Shown piece after piece: positions 28,126 through 37,204 of a DNA stretch of 64,000 nucleotides. The stretch spans positions 21,001 through 85,000 of the forward strand of contig JAKFVN010000007.1 in NCBI GenBank assembly GCA_021732145.1. Direction: 5' to 3'. The DNA is from Alphaproteobacteria bacterium (lineage in GTDB: Bacteria > Pseudomonadota > Alphaproteobacteria > UBA9219 > RGZA01). Position numbers and translations under genes: made by a program. Position 1 is the first letter of the stretch. Each line of letters starts with the position of its first letter. The notes beneath the pieces are model-generated. The model did no database searches. It had not been told where the DNA came from and was given only the letters and a program-made list of their open reading frames with translations.

Positions 28126-29463
28126 ATGTCAAATTTGCCGCCATCACCCCCTTTTGTACCTGCAAAACCGTCGGGTGAAACGGTGACTCTCACCGAAGAC
28201 GCAACGGGCAAAAGCTTCAAGATGAACATGATCAATGGTTCGGTTGGGCCAAAGGTTATCGACATCAGCAAATTGTATGCAGAGACCGGTCACTTCACAT
28301 TTGACCCCGGCTTCACATCAACTGGAAGCTGCGAGTCAAAAATCACCTTCATCGACGGTGAAAAAGGAATTCTGCTGCACCGCGGTTACGCGATTGAAGA
28401 TTTGGCAACCAAAAGCGATTTCATGGAAGTCGCGTTCCTGTTGCAGCACGGCGAATTGCCAACCGCGCCGCAGAAAACCGAATTCGTCAAGCACATTACC
28501 TATCATACTATGGTGCATGAACAGCTGATGAAATTCTATTCCGGCTTCCGCCGCGATGCGCATCCAATGGCTGTTATGACAGGCGTTGTGGGCGCTTTAT
28601 CCGCGTTCTATCATGACAGCCTGGATATCAACGACCCCGTGCAGCGCGAAATATCGATGCACCGCCTGATTGCAAAAATGCCAACGATTGCGGCAATGGC
28701 CTATAAATACTCGGTTGGCCAGCCATTCGTGTATCCAAAGAATGAGCTCAGCTACACCGAAAACTTCCTGAACATGACGTTCTCCGTTCCGGCAGAGCCT
28801 TATAAAATCAACCCGATTTTGGCAAAGGCGATGGACAGGATTTTCATCCTTCATGCTGACCATGAACAGAACGCATCGACATCAACCGTTCGTCTTGCGG
28901 GTTCATCGGGCGCGAACCCGTTTGCATGCATTGCATCAGGCATTGCATCGCTTTGGGGCGCAGCCCATGGCGGCGCAAACGAAGCCGTGCTGACCATGCT
29001 TGCCGAAATTGGCAGCGTGGCGAACATTCCAAACTGCATCGCACGCGCCAAGGACAAGAGCGATAATTTCCGCCTGATGGGCTTTGGTCACCGCGTTTAT
29101 AAGAACTTTGACCCGCGCGCTACCATCATGCGCCAAACCTGCCATGAAGTCTTAAGCGATTTGGGCGTGAAAGATCCGTTGCTGGATATCGCGATGGAGC
29201 TGGAAAAGATTGCGTTGCAGGATGATTACTTCGTCACGCGCAAGCTGTACCCGAATGTGGATTTCTATTCCGGCATCATCCTTCGCGCGATGGGCTTCCC
29301 GACCAAGATGTTTACGCCGCTATTCGCATTGGCGCGCACCACGGGCTGGGTTGCACATTGGGCCGAAATGCTGTCTGACCCGACACAAAAGATTGGCCGC
29401 CCGCGCCAGCTTTATACGGGCGCACCGCAACGTTCATTCGTGGCACTCGCATCGCGCAAGTAA
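28126..29463 (+). CDS. gltA: citrate synthase
   Basis: Condenses oxaloacetate with acetyl-CoA, the entry step of the TCA cycle. The 445-residue protein is of the type I bacterial (hexameric, NADH-sensitive class) length. Active-site motifs are [22 protein letters not shown] and [14 protein letters not shown]. The ATG at 28126 follows a good TTTGGAGAG ribosome binding site; an in-frame TTG at 28105 is disfavoured. Upstream is a CtrA-like palindrome, which suggests cell-cycle control of this gene. mdh and fumC lie elsewhere in the window. Confidence 0.97.
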   Translation: MSNLPPSPPFVPAKPSGETVTLTEDATGKSFKMNMINGSVGPKVIDISKLYAETGHFTFDPGFTSTGSCESKITFIDGEKGILLHRGYAIEDLATKSDFMEVAFLLQHGELPTAPQKTEFVKHITYHTMVHEQLMKFYSGFRRDAHPMAVMTGVVGALSAFYHDSLDINDPVQREISMHRLIAKMPTIAAMAYKYSVGQPFVYPKNELSYTENFLNMTFSVPAEPYKINPILAKAMDRIFILHADHEQNASTSTVRLAGSSGANPFACIASGIASLWGAAHGGANEAVLTMLAEIGSVANIPNCIARAKDKSDNFRLMGFGHRVYKNFDPRATIMRQTCHEVLSDLGVKDPLLDIAMELEKIALQDDYFVTRKLYPNVDFYSGIILRAMGFPTKMFTPLFALARTTGWVAHWAEMLSDPTQKIGRPRQLYTGAPQRSFVALASRK

Positions 29464-29516
29464 GCCGCAAGCAAATAAGTGCTTGCCGCCATCTGTACCG
29501 CAAAAGATAATGCGGC

Positions 29517-29786
29517 ATGGACGAAAAAGCGCTGTTTTTCTCGATATTATGCGGATGCTTTATCCTGCTCCCCTACGCCATCATGAATTGGCGCGAGGGC
29601 AATAAGCGCATCTACAAGCATGTGCTGTATTGGACGATGATTATGCTGATGATGTTTATCATCGGCAAAACTATCAAGGGCACGTTTATTCCTGATGAAC
29701 AGCCGGATCACCCCCGTGGTGCCTTAATAGAAGACACAGATCCTGCGTCGCGGCGGAAATCGCAGATTCTTCCCGCCCCCTTATAA
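29517..29786 (+). CDS. small two-span membrane protein of unknown function
   Basis: An 89-residue protein with two hydrophobic segments, about residues 6-22 (LFFSILCGCFILLPYAI) and 33-50 (HVLYWTMIMLMMFIIGK), and a polar C-terminal tail of about 30 residues. I do not recognise a family. The last 101 bases overlap the 3' end of the convergent CinA-domain gene, so the tail sequence is constrained by the other strand. No strong ribosome binding site is visible. It follows gltA by 53 bases on the same strand. Confidence 0.5.
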   Translation: MDEKALFFSILCGCFILLPYAIMNWREGNKRIYKHVLYWTMIMLMMFIIGKTIKGTFIPDEQPDHPRGALIEDTDPASRRKSQILPAPL

Positions 29787-30441
29787 CAAGGCTAAGGCCA
29801 AACCCGCCCGGGCGGTAATACGGATATGACCCAATATCCAAATCGGGATACTTGGCGGCAATCTCCCCCAATTCTTTCGCGATGATGCTTTCCGGAACCA
29901 GTGATGATACGGTGCGGCTGATAATAGGCGGCCCGCCTTGCAACTTGGCCACCACGCCATCCAGCATGCCTTGCATCACGGATGGCACGCCCGCCAGCAC
30001 ATAGACATTGCCCATGCAAAATCCGGGCGCCGAGCTAACCGGATTGGGAATAAGGCTTGCGCCCTTGGGGATACGCGCCATGCGCAGCCGGCCTTCGTTC
30101 AGATGCTCCGCGCCCTTGTAATGCTTGATGAGGATTCGGCGGGCTTCTTCATTCACTTCGATATCAACCCCGAAGGCCTTGGCGATGCAATCCGCGGTAA
30201 TATCATCATGCGTGGGGCCAATGCCGCCAGTCGTAAACACATAATCGTATTTTGCGCGAACGTCGTTCACGGTCGCGACAATATCGGCTTCGATATCGCA
30301 GATGACCCGCGCATGCATCAACCGGATGCCTTTGGCCAAAAGCTTCTTGCCGATATAGCCAAGGTTCACATCCTGGGTACGGCCTGTCAGGATTTCATTC
30401 CCGATAATAATCGCACATGCTGTTTTGCTACCCTCTGCCAT
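29686..30441 (-). CDS. CinA/MoaB-type molybdopterin-binding-domain protein
   Basis: A 251-residue protein with the MoCF/CinA N-terminal fold: IIIGNEILTGRTQDVN, then FTTGGIGPTHDDITADCIAK. Then comes LAGVPSVMQGMLDGVV, the equivalent of the CinA PxxMxxM segment. The nicotinamide-nucleotide amidase (C-terminal CinA) domain is absent, so it is the short stand-alone form common in alphaproteobacteria. Its role may be in nucleotide repair (ADP-ribose pyrophosphatase activity is known for full CinA) but is unproven here. Its 3' end overlaps the small membrane gene on the other strand by 101 bases. Confidence 0.88.
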   Translation of the reverse strand: MAEGSKTACAIIIGNEILTGRTQDVNLGYIGKKLLAKGIRLMHARVICDIEADIVATVNDVRAKYDYVFTTGGIGPTHDDITADCIAKAFGVDIEVNEEARRILIKHYKGAEHLNEGRLRMARIPKGASLIPNPVSSAPGFCMGNVYVLAGVPSVMQGMLDGVVAKLQGGPPIISRTVSSLVPESIIAKELGEIAAKYPDLDIGSYPYYRPGGFGLSLVIRGREESAISAATQDLCLLLRHHGGDPAVHQE

Positions 30442-30455
30442 GCGCGTATCTTAAC

Positions 30456-30491
30456 AAAAAGAAAACCCCTTATCCATTTCTGAATAAGGGG
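30456..30491 (-). terminator. rho-independent terminator after hppA
   Basis: On the minus strand CCCCTTAT and ATAAGGGG (30466-30473 and 30484-30491) form an eight-base stem with a ten-base loop. TTTTCTTTTT follows. It lies 24 bases beyond the hppA stop and just before the CinA-domain gene, so it should separate the two transcripts. Confidence 0.85.
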
Positions 30492-30515
30492 CTTTCAAAC
30501 AGTTATGCTTGGCAA

Positions 30516-32618
30516 TTAACCAGCGATGAACTTCGACAAGATTGCGAGCAAGAGCAGCGCAACGATGTTGATAATCTTAATCATCGGGTTAACGGCCGGG
30601 CCAGCGGTGTCCTTGTAAGGATCGCCAACCGTATCGCCTGTTACAGCGGCCTTGTGGGCATCGCTGCCCTTGCCGCCAAAATTGCCTTCTTCGATGTACT
30701 TTTTGGCGTTATCCCATGCGCCGCCGCCCGAGGTCATCGAGATAGCAACGAATACGCCCGTTACGATGGTGCCGAGCAACATCGCGCCAAGTGCGGTGAA
30801 CGCGGATGCAAGGCCGTTTACGAAGTAAATCACGCCAAACAATACAACCGGTGCGAACACTGGGAGAAGCGAAGGAACAACCATTTCGCCAATCGCGGCT
30901 TTGGTCAGCATATCTACAGCCTTGCCGTATTCGGGCTTGGCGGTGCCTTCCATAATGCCTTTGATTTCCTTGAACTGGCGGCGAACTTCAACCACTACGG
31001 AACCTGCGGCACGGCCCACAGCAGTCATGCCCATAGCACCGAACAGGTATGGCAGCAAACCACCCACCAGCAAGCCCACAACAACGTATGGATTTTGCAA
31101 TTCAAACGTTACGGATGTTTTCGGGAAGTAATGCTTCAAATCCTGAATGTAGGATGCAAACAATACCAGCGCCGCCAAACCGGCAGAACCGATGGCATAG
31201 CCTTTGGTCACCGCCTTGGTGGTGTTGCCAACCGCATCAAGCGCGTCGGTTACCACGCGAACTTCTTTTGGCAGGCTCGACATTTCAGCAATGCCGCCAG
31301 CGTTATCGGTCACAGGGCCGTAAGCATCAAGCGCTACGACCATGCCCGCCAGAGCAAGCATAGTGGTTGCGGCAATACCAATGCCGTAGAGACCGCCAAA
31401 CGTATAGGCAACCAGGATACCTGCGCAAATCACGATCACGGGCAATGCGGTGGATTCCATGGAAACCGCAAGACCTTGAATGACGTTGGTGCCGTGACCG
31501 GTTTGCGAAGCAGCAGCCACTGAACGCACAGGGCGGAAATTAGTGCCCGTGTAGTATTCAGTGATGACAATGAGCGCCCATGTCACGCCAAGACCGGTGA
31601 GAACGCAGATAATCAAATCCTTCATGTCGATGGTACGGCCATCGGTCAACGCAATGCTTGCGCCGTTGAAGGATTGATAGGTCAAGCCAATGATGAGCAC
31701 GGCGGAGATAACAGCCGACACCGTAAAGCCCTTATACAAAGCGCCCATGATGTTGTTGTCTTTGCCAAGCTTCACGAAGAAGCTGCCGATAACCGATGCC
31801 ACGATGCAAAGCGCACCAATCAGCAAAGGGTACATCATCATAATGCCGCGTGCATCACCGGTGAAGAACATCGCGCCCAGCAACATGGTCGCAACCATGG
31901 TTACGGCGTATGTTTCGAACAAGTCGGCAGCCATACCTGCGCAATCGCCCACATTGTCACCAACGTTATCTGCGATAACGGCTGGGTTACGTGGATCATC
32001 TTCTGGAATGCCTGCTTCAACCTTACCAACCAAATCAGCGCCTACGTCCGCGCCCTTGGTGAAGATACCGCCGCCAAGACGGGCGAAAATGGAAATCAGC
32101 GATGAACCGAAGCTAAGCGCAACCAATGCTTCAATCGTCGGGCGAATATCTTCGCTGCCGCCGGTTGCCAGCAAGTAGTAGTAATAGCCAGCCACGCCGA
32201 AGAGGCCCAAGCCAACAACCAGCATACCGGTTACTGCGCCCGATTTGAATGCGATGCTAAGCGCTGGCGCCAAACCGCCCGTTGCCGCTTGCGAGGTGCG
32301 CACGTTCGCGCGAACCGACACATACATACCGATGTAACCAGCGATGCCCGAAAGCACCGCGCCAATCACGAAGCCGATGCAGACTTTAGGGCCGAGAACA
32401 AAGAAAAGGATAATCGCAACAACCACACCCACAATACCGATGGTGGTGTATTGGCGGTTCAGGTAAGCGCCCGCGCCTTCCTGAATGGCTTTGGCAATTT
32501 CCTGCATTTTTGCATTGCCAGCGGATGCCTTGAAGATGCTGCTTGCGGTGAAAAGGCTGTATAAAATAGCCAGCGCCACGCACGCCAAAATAATAATAAA
32601 CGACTGTTCCATAAGCAT
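30516..32618 (-). CDS. hppA: membrane-bound proton-translocating pyrophosphatase
   Basis: Hydrolyses pyrophosphate in the cytoplasm and pumps H+ across the inner membrane, saving energy from PPi. The 700-residue protein has about 16 spans. The substrate loop [20 protein letters not shown] and the second signature [18 protein letters not shown] are intact. In [19 protein letters not shown] the residue after TT is Lys, which in this family marks the K+-independent H+-pumping type, whereas K+-dependent pumps have Ala there. An AAAGGGA ribosome binding site precedes the first of two possible Met codons (MLMEQSF), and a TACAAT -10-like box lies at 32646-32651. A terminator follows the gene. Confidence 0.96.
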   Translation of the reverse strand: MLMEQSFIIILACVALAILYSLFTASSIFKASAGNAKMQEIAKAIQEGAGAYLNRQYTTIGIVGVVVAIILFFVLGPKVCIGFVIGAVLSGIAGYIGMYVSVRANVRTSQAATGGLAPALSIAFKSGAVTGMLVVGLGLFGVAGYYYYLLATGGSEDIRPTIEALVALSFGSSLISIFARLGGGIFTKGADVGADLVGKVEAGIPEDDPRNPAVIADNVGDNVGDCAGMAADLFETYAVTMVATMLLGAMFFTGDARGIMMMYPLLIGALCIVASVIGSFFVKLGKDNNIMGALYKGFTVSAVISAVLIIGLTYQSFNGASIALTDGRTIDMKDLIICVLTGLGVTWALIVITEYYTGTNFRPVRSVAAASQTGHGTNVIQGLAVSMESTALPVIVICAGILVAYTFGGLYGIGIAATTMLALAGMVVALDAYGPVTDNAGGIAEMSSLPKEVRVVTDALDAVGNTTKAVTKGYAIGSAGLAALVLFASYIQDLKHYFPKTSVTFELQNPYVVVGLLVGGLLPYLFGAMGMTAVGRAAGSVVVEVRRQFKEIKGIMEGTAKPEYGKAVDMLTKAAIGEMVVPSLLPVFAPVVLFGVIYFVNGLASAFTALGAMLLGTIVTGVFVAISMTSGGGAWDNAKKYIEEGNFGGKGSDAHKAAVTGDTVGDPYKDTAGPAVNPMIKIINIVALLLLAILSKFIAG

Positions 32619-32817
32619 GGAAATGTCCCTTTCTTTGTGAAACCTATTGTAGAACTAGGAAATGAGCCAAGCGAATGCAGGCCCAATTAAGAAGCGGCAA
32701 GTTTCAACGCATGTGCGGGGGTTGGTCAAGGGGCAAATAAGGCAGAAATGCGTGTTATGGCGCGTAATGCGGCTTAAAAGACGCACTCTGCCATCAAATT
32801 GTGGGGATTAATTGGGT

Positions 32818-33318
32818 CTAGTTAAAGCGACGCTGGCTCACGCCCTGAATAAGCACGTCTTGAATGACTTTCTTATCCGCAAAGCCTTCCGTCACCATCA
32901 CCAGCTTGTTCTTGACCTTGTTGATATCAAGAAACTGGCCGTTGCGGTAGGAAGCCTTGTTCAAATTGCCATAGAGGGCGCTCATATAAGCATCCTTGAT
33001 TTTTGGAACCAAATGGCTGACCTCAGCAATATTTTTCTGTTCCGAAACCTGTAGCGCAACAATCATCGAAACCACTTCCTGCACATTGTCCTTGCCCAGC
33101 ACAGGCATAATCATCGGATCAAGCTTCAGGTAGAAGGAATTGGAGGGGCCATCGGAAACGTCGATGCCCGGGCCTTTGCTTTTTTTCTTTTCTTCTTTTT
33201 TCTCGCTTTTGCCGCTTTCGGCTTTTTTTTCACCGCCACCACCCGACGCGTAAGCAGGCGAAGCAACAAACAGCGTTGCGGCAAGCAGCATGCAAAGGGC
33301 GATTAAAAACGTGCGCAT
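32818..33318 (-). CDS. secreted or membrane-tethered FliL-like protein
   Basis: Starting at MRTFLIALCM, a 166-residue protein with an N-terminal signal sequence or anchor (LIALCMLLAATLFVASPAYA) and then a Gly/Glu/Lys/Ser-rich linker. The C-terminal domain (NSFYLKLDPMIMPVLGKDNV to the end) has the strand-helix pattern of FliL: a Y-x-x-L-D-P opening, a middle HLVPKIKDAYMSALYG helix and a final VLIQGVSQRRFN strand. FliL sits at the flagellar stator, but no flagellar gene is in the window. It may be a stand-alone SPFH/stomatin-like relative. The assignment is tentative. Confidence 0.5.
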   Translation of the reverse strand: MRTFLIALCMLLAATLFVASPAYASGGGGEKKAESGKSEKKEEKKKSKGPGIDVSDGPSNSFYLKLDPMIMPVLGKDNVQEVVSMIVALQVSEQKNIAEVSHLVPKIKDAYMSALYGNLNKASYRNGQFLDINKVKNKLVMVTEGFADKKVIQDVLIQGVSQRRFN

Positions 33319-33372
33319 ATAAAATCTCAATATCTTTTGAATATGTCTTCAACGAATAAGGAGAGTTTACAC

Positions 33373-33403
33373 TGCAATGCAATAACATCCGTTTAACATT
33401 GCA
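33373..33403. promoter_or_regulatory. inverted repeat upstream of the FliL-like gene
   Basis: TGCAATG (33373-33379) and CATTGCA (33397-33403) are seven-base inverted repeats 17 bases apart, in the 143-base gap between thiL and the FliL-like gene. The spacing of half-site centres, 24 bases, would suit a dimeric regulator, or the repeat could form a hairpin in the leader. No regulator is identified. Confidence 0.25.
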
Positions 33404-33461
33404 CGGCTTTTTAGCTAAATATGCGTGGTGGTAGAAGGGCTTAACGGCTGCGAAACGCGTT

Positions 33462-34454
33462 TTAGAAGTGCTGCCAGCCCTTTTGCTTGAGCATCATCAT
33501 CCGCTTATTGGCATCTAAAACCTGAATACCGCCCTCGCCATACTTTAATTGGCCGATTTTGGTTAATGGCACATTAATCTTAGTAGCTGCGATTTTTAAC
33601 AGGCTGGCTTCGCGCTCATCAATAATAAAAGCGAGTTCATAATCTTCGCCGCCCGTCAAAATCGCTTCCATATGTTCGGGCCATGCATCCAGCGCTTTTT
33701 TGGCGGCAGGTGACAGTGGAATTTTATCGGCTTCGATAATCGCCTGCGCTTGCGATGCAACGGCCATGTGGCCGATATCCGCCGCCAGGCCATCGGAAAT
33801 ATCAATTGCCGCCAAAGCAAAAGTGCGGATGGTGCGCGCCAATTCCAAGCGTGGTTCGGGTGCATAATGGCGCTGCTTTAAAAATTCGATATCGTCGGAA
33901 TTGACGCCGTATAGCTTTTTACCCTGTGCGGCCATTAGGCCAAGCGTTGAATCCCCAATCGTGCCGCTGACATAAATGTCATACACATCGCTGGGCATCA
34001 TTGCACGTTTCAGCGTGCGGCGCATGAGCTGGCCATGCGGCACCACGCCGAATGCGGTGATTGAAAAATGCATCGCGCCTTCGCTGCGCACGGTGTCGCC
34101 GCCCATTAAGTGAATGGCGTATTTTTTCTGATCACCCTGCAAAGTTTCAGAAAAGGCCTGCAACCAATCATCGGTCACATCCTTGTTCAGCGCGGTAACC
34201 AGCGTATAGCTGACGGGCTGCGCGCCCATCGCAGCTAAATCTGACAGATTGCTGCGCAATAAACGCTGCGCGATGCTTTGCGGGGTATCAGTGCCCAGAA
34301 AATGCACGCCTTCCATCATCGCATCCGTCGTCACCACCAAATCAACGCCTGGCGGTGTCTGCATAATCGCCGCATCATCCGTCAAGCCCAATGCGCCCGG
34401 AAAATCCTTGGCGAGCGGTTTAAAGAAACGCGCGATACGGTCAAATTCATTCAT
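33462..34454 (-). CDS. thiL: thiamine-monophosphate kinase
   Basis: Phosphorylates thiamine monophosphate to thiamine pyrophosphate. The 330-residue protein is of the PurM/AIR-synthase-like ATP-binding fold. Motifs include DDAAIMQTPPG near the N-terminus, VVTTDAMMEGVHFL, LMGGDTVRSEG and the C-terminal ILTGGEDYELAFIID. It is the last gene of the rpiB-to-thiL operon, 18 bases after nusB, a place conserved in alphaproteobacteria. Confidence 0.94.
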   Translation of the reverse strand: MNEFDRIARFFKPLAKDFPGALGLTDDAAIMQTPPGVDLVVTTDAMMEGVHFLGTDTPQSIAQRLLRSNLSDLAAMGAQPVSYTLVTALNKDVTDDWLQAFSETLQGDQKKYAIHLMGGDTVRSEGAMHFSITAFGVVPHGQLMRRTLKRAMMPSDVYDIYVSGTIGDSTLGLMAAQGKKLYGVNSDDIEFLKQRHYAPEPRLELARTIRTFALAAIDISDGLAADIGHMAVASQAQAIIEADKIPLSPAAKKALDAWPEHMEAILTGGEDYELAFIIDEREASLLKIAATKINVPLTKIGQLKYGEGGIQVLDANKRMMMLKQKGWQHF

Positions 34455-34472
34455 GGATTGGCCTTAATGTGA

Positions 34473-34958
34473 TTAGCTGCGGAGGGATTTGGAAACTTTA
34501 TCAAGCACGGCGTTGACCAATGCAGGCTCTTTTCCTGCAAAGAAGCCATGCGCAACATTGACGTAATCATTGATGATAATGGCGGTATCGGTTTTGGCAT
34601 TATTGAGCAATTCCCCGACGCCTGCACGCAAAATGCTTTTGATGATTTTTTCTAATCTGTCCATCGGCCATTTGGGGTCAAGGCCGCCGGCGACCATATC
34701 ATCAATATCTTTCTGGCGAGCCAGCGTTCCATCAACGATGGATTTGAATAATTCCGCATCAAAATCTTCCGGCCACATTTTATTATCTTTTGGCGCATCC
34801 ACATCAACCGGCATGTTACGTTGCAAGAAATCCTGCACGGTTGTGCCTGATGCATTGCCCGTATAATCGATGGTGTACAGCGCCTGCACGGCGGCCATGC
34901 GCGCGGCAGATTTCTGCGCGGGAGATGAGGGTTTTACTTTTTCTAATGCTTCGGACAT
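34473..34958 (-). CDS. nusB: transcription antitermination factor NusB
   Basis: Binds boxA RNA with NusE (S10) and prevents premature termination of rRNA transcription. The 161-residue all-helical protein has the family pattern ARMAAVQALYTIDYTG near the start and ILRAGVGELLN and the closing motif ALVNAVLDKVSKSL. A 15-residue basic extension precedes the core. It lies 30 bases after ribH, as in many bacteria. Confidence 0.93.
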   Translation of the reverse strand: MSEALEKVKPSSPAQKSAARMAAVQALYTIDYTGNASGTTVQDFLQRNMPVDVDAPKDNKMWPEDFDAELFKSIVDGTLARQKDIDDMVAGGLDPKWPMDRLEKIIKSILRAGVGELLNNAKTDTAIIINDYVNVAHGFFAGKEPALVNAVLDKVSKSLRS

Positions 34959-34988
34959 TTATAACTTTCTTCTTACTTATTCGCGTAT

Positions 34989-35459
34989 TTATTCTCTGGG
35001 CCACAGGCCAAGTTTTGCTTTTAATGAAATCATATCAAGGCAGGTTTGCGCCGCAGCGCCGCCTTTGTTTTCGCCGGTGATGCTGGCGCGTTCCCATGCT
35101 TGTTCTTCGGTATAAGTGGTGAGAATGCCATTGCCAAGCGCGAGTGAATAATTGGCGGTTAAATCGCTAAGCGCACGGCTGCTTTCATTGGATACCACTT
35201 CAAAGTGATAGGTATCACCTTTAATCACGCAGCCAAGGGTAATAAAGCCATCAAAGCGCCGACGCGCCGGATGGTATTGCTTCATTTTAATGCCGTATAA
35301 AACACCCGCTGGAATTTCCAATGCGCCGGGCACTTCAAATTTTTCAAACGTCGCGCCATTGGCGTTCAGCACAATCAATGCACCCTTCAACAACTCCGCA
35401 GAGATGTCTTTATAAAATGGTGCCTCGACAATCATGATGTGCGGTTTTTTATCAGCCAT
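34989..35459 (-). CDS. ribH: 6,7-dimethyl-8-ribityllumazine synthase
   Basis: Condenses 5-amino-6-ribitylaminouracil with dihydroxybutanone phosphate to lumazine, the penultimate step to riboflavin. The 156-residue protein has FEVPGALEIP and GCVIKGDTYHFEVV, including the catalytic His in the latter. The NGILTTYTEEQAWERA stretch follows. Its length is normal for the icosahedral or decameric enzymes. It starts three bases after ribB ends. Confidence 0.95.
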   Translation of the reverse strand: MADKKPHIMIVEAPFYKDISAELLKGALIVLNANGATFEKFEVPGALEIPAGVLYGIKMKQYHPARRRFDGFITLGCVIKGDTYHFEVVSNESSRALSDLTANYSLALGNGILTTYTEEQAWERASITGENKGGAAAQTCLDMISLKAKLGLWPRE

Positions 35460-35462
35460 AAT

Positions 35463-36596
35463 TTACGAACCTTTGATGGGTCTGTGGCCTTCAACGGATA
35501 ATCCATATCCATCAAGTCCAACCACCAGCTTCTTAGGGGAGTTGGTGAGCAAAATCATCTTCTTAATGCCTAAATCGAGCAGAATTTGGGCACCCACCCC
35601 GTAATCACGCAAGCTTTGCGCGGGTTTTTCGCCTGCTTCTTCGGCCATTAAACGCTGTGACAGAGTGCTGGGTTGCGGTTCGCGCAGCAATACAATCGCG
35701 CCGCGGCCTTCTTTTGCAATCGCCTGCATGGCGGCTTGAATCTCCCCGCCCCGGCCATCGCTGTGATCGCCCAATACATCTTCCAGAACATTGATTGCGT
35801 GCATACGCACCAGCACGGGCGCATCGCCGCTTAAATCGCCCTTCACTAATGCAATGTGCTCGGCATATGAAACCTTGTTGGCATAGACATGCATTTGGAA
35901 TTCGCCGCCGAATACCGAATGGAATGGCTGGCTGATACGCTTTTCAATTATCGTTTCCTTGCGGCGGCGGTATGCGATTAAATCAGCAATCGTACCAACC
36001 TTCATATTATGCAATTGCGCAAATGCAATCAGATCAGGAAGACGCGCCATGCTGCCATCATCCTTCATGATTTCGCAAATTACGCCCGCTGGCAGCAGCC
36101 CCGCCAGGCGCGCAATATCAACCGCGGCTTCGGTGTGGCCTGTGCGCACCAATACGCCGCCATCCTTTGCAATCAGCGGGAATACGTGGCCGGGCGTCAC
36201 GATATCTTCGGGGCGCGTTTCGGGGTCAATCGCAACCGCAATCGTTCGCGCGCGGTCGGCGGCGGAAATGCCTGTGGTAACGCCTTCGCGCGCTTCAATC
36301 GAAACCGTGAATGCCGTTTGATGGCGCGTGCCATTATTCGAACTCATCGGCGGGATGTTGAGGCGTTCGACCATTTGCCTATCCATCGCCAGACAAATCA
36401 AACCACGCGCATGTTTTGCCATGAAATTCACGGCATCGGCATTGCACATTTGGGCGGGCATAATAATGTCGCCTTCGTTTTCACGGTTTTCATCATCCGC
36501 CAAAATGAACATGCGGCCCGCTTTTGCTTCGGCAATAATTTCTTCGGGCGTTGATAACGCCTTATGCCATTCCATGTTTACCGCTGCGTTTGCCAT
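35463..36596 (-). CDS. ribB: dihydroxybutanone-phosphate synthase with degenerate GTP cyclohydrolase II domain (RibBX type)
   Basis: The N-terminal half (about 1-210) is an intact Rib[35 protein letters not shown] and the Asp/Glu metal residues are present. It makes the four-carbon unit for lumazine. The C-terminal half aligns with GTP cyclohydrolase II but has lost its zinc site: the stretch that should read like CLTGDVFGSLRCDCG is [17 protein letters not shown], with no cysteine. The RQEGRG catalytic loop is REPQPST. Only the later [14 protein letters not shown] helix and LLTNSPKK remain. Such RibBX proteins are known in other proteobacteria. A separate active RibA must exist elsewhere in the genome if the pathway works. 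The start shares one base with the ribE stop. Confidence 0.92.
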   Translation of the reverse strand: MANAAVNMEWHKALSTPEEIIAEAKAGRMFILADDENRENEGDIIMPAQMCNADAVNFMAKHARGLICLAMDRQMVERLNIPPMSSNNGTRHQTAFTVSIEAREGVTTGISAADRARTIAVAIDPETRPEDIVTPGHVFPLIAKDGGVLVRTGHTEAAVDIARLAGLLPAGVICEIMKDDGSMARLPDLIAFAQLHNMKVGTIADLIAYRRRKETIIEKRISQPFHSVFGGEFQMHVYANKVSYAEHIALVKGDLSGDAPVLVRMHAINVLEDVLGDHSDGRGGEIQAAMQAIAKEGRGAIVLLREPQPSTLSQRLMAEEAGEKPAQSLRDYGVGAQILLDLGIKKMILLTNSPKKLVVGLDGYGLSVEGHRPIKGS

Positions 36597-37195
36597 TATG
36601 AAGCCTTATAGTTTTGAAGGCGCGCGACATAGCGCGCCAGCATATCAATTTCAATATTCACTGATGTGCCAGCTTTTACATGCTGGATACCGGTGTTGGT
36701 AAAGGTGTGCGGAATAATCATCACACCAAAGCGGTTACCTTCCACGCTGTTTACTGTAAGCGAAATTCCGTCAATCGTAATGCACCCCTTTGTCGCAATG
36801 TAGGGGGCCAAATCCTTAGAAACCGTAAAGTCAAAGCGCCAGCCATCGCCCTCTTCCCGCACGCTTACGCACTCACCCACGCCGTCCACATGGCCATAAA
36901 CCAGATGCCCGCCCAGCTCATCGCCCAGTTTAAGCGAACCTTCCAGATTAACGGCGGTATGGAATGCCCATTTGCCAACGGTTGTCTTGGCAAGTGTTTC
37001 TGCCGACACCTGAACCTTAAACGTATCACCGGTTTTTTCGGTGAGCGTTAGGCACACGCCGTTGCACGCAATGGACGCGCCGATTTTGGCAGCATTCAGA
37101 TTCAAATTTTTGGTTTGGATAGCAAGCTCCACATCGCACTCGGTTTTTTCAACCGCGACAATCAGCCCCACATCCTGAATTAACCCTGTAAACAT
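36596..37195 (-). CDS. ribE: riboflavin synthase, alpha subunit
   Basis: Dismutates two lumazine molecules to riboflavin. The 199-residue protein has the two tandem lumazine-binding repeats typical of the family: MFTGLIQDVGLIVAV with SIACNGVCLTLTE in the first, and LVYGHVDGVGECVSV with CITIDGISLTVNS in the second. The conserved N-terminal MFTGL is present. The gene lies nine bases after ribD. Confidence 0.95.
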   Translation of the reverse strand: MFTGLIQDVGLIVAVEKTECDVELAIQTKNLNLNAAKIGASIACNGVCLTLTEKTGDTFKVQVSAETLAKTTVGKWAFHTAVNLEGSLKLGDELGGHLVYGHVDGVGECVSVREEGDGWRFDFTVSKDLAPYIATKGCITIDGISLTVNSVEGNRFGVMIIPHTFTNTGIQHVKAGTSVNIEIDMLARYVARLQNYKAS

Positions 37196-37204
37196 TGCAC
37201 TCTT

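Noticed and set aside
30417-31523. Long rightward open frame opposite hppA
   Set aside because: It lies wholly antisense to the well-conserved hppA; its translation is Cys/His/Asn-rich with no recognisable motif, as expected of a shadow frame.
33361-33420. Rightward terminator at the TGCAATG/CATTGCA repeat
   Set aside because: A T-run follows loosely (CTTTTT), but no rightward gene lies upstream, so the repeat is listed as a possible regulatory site only.
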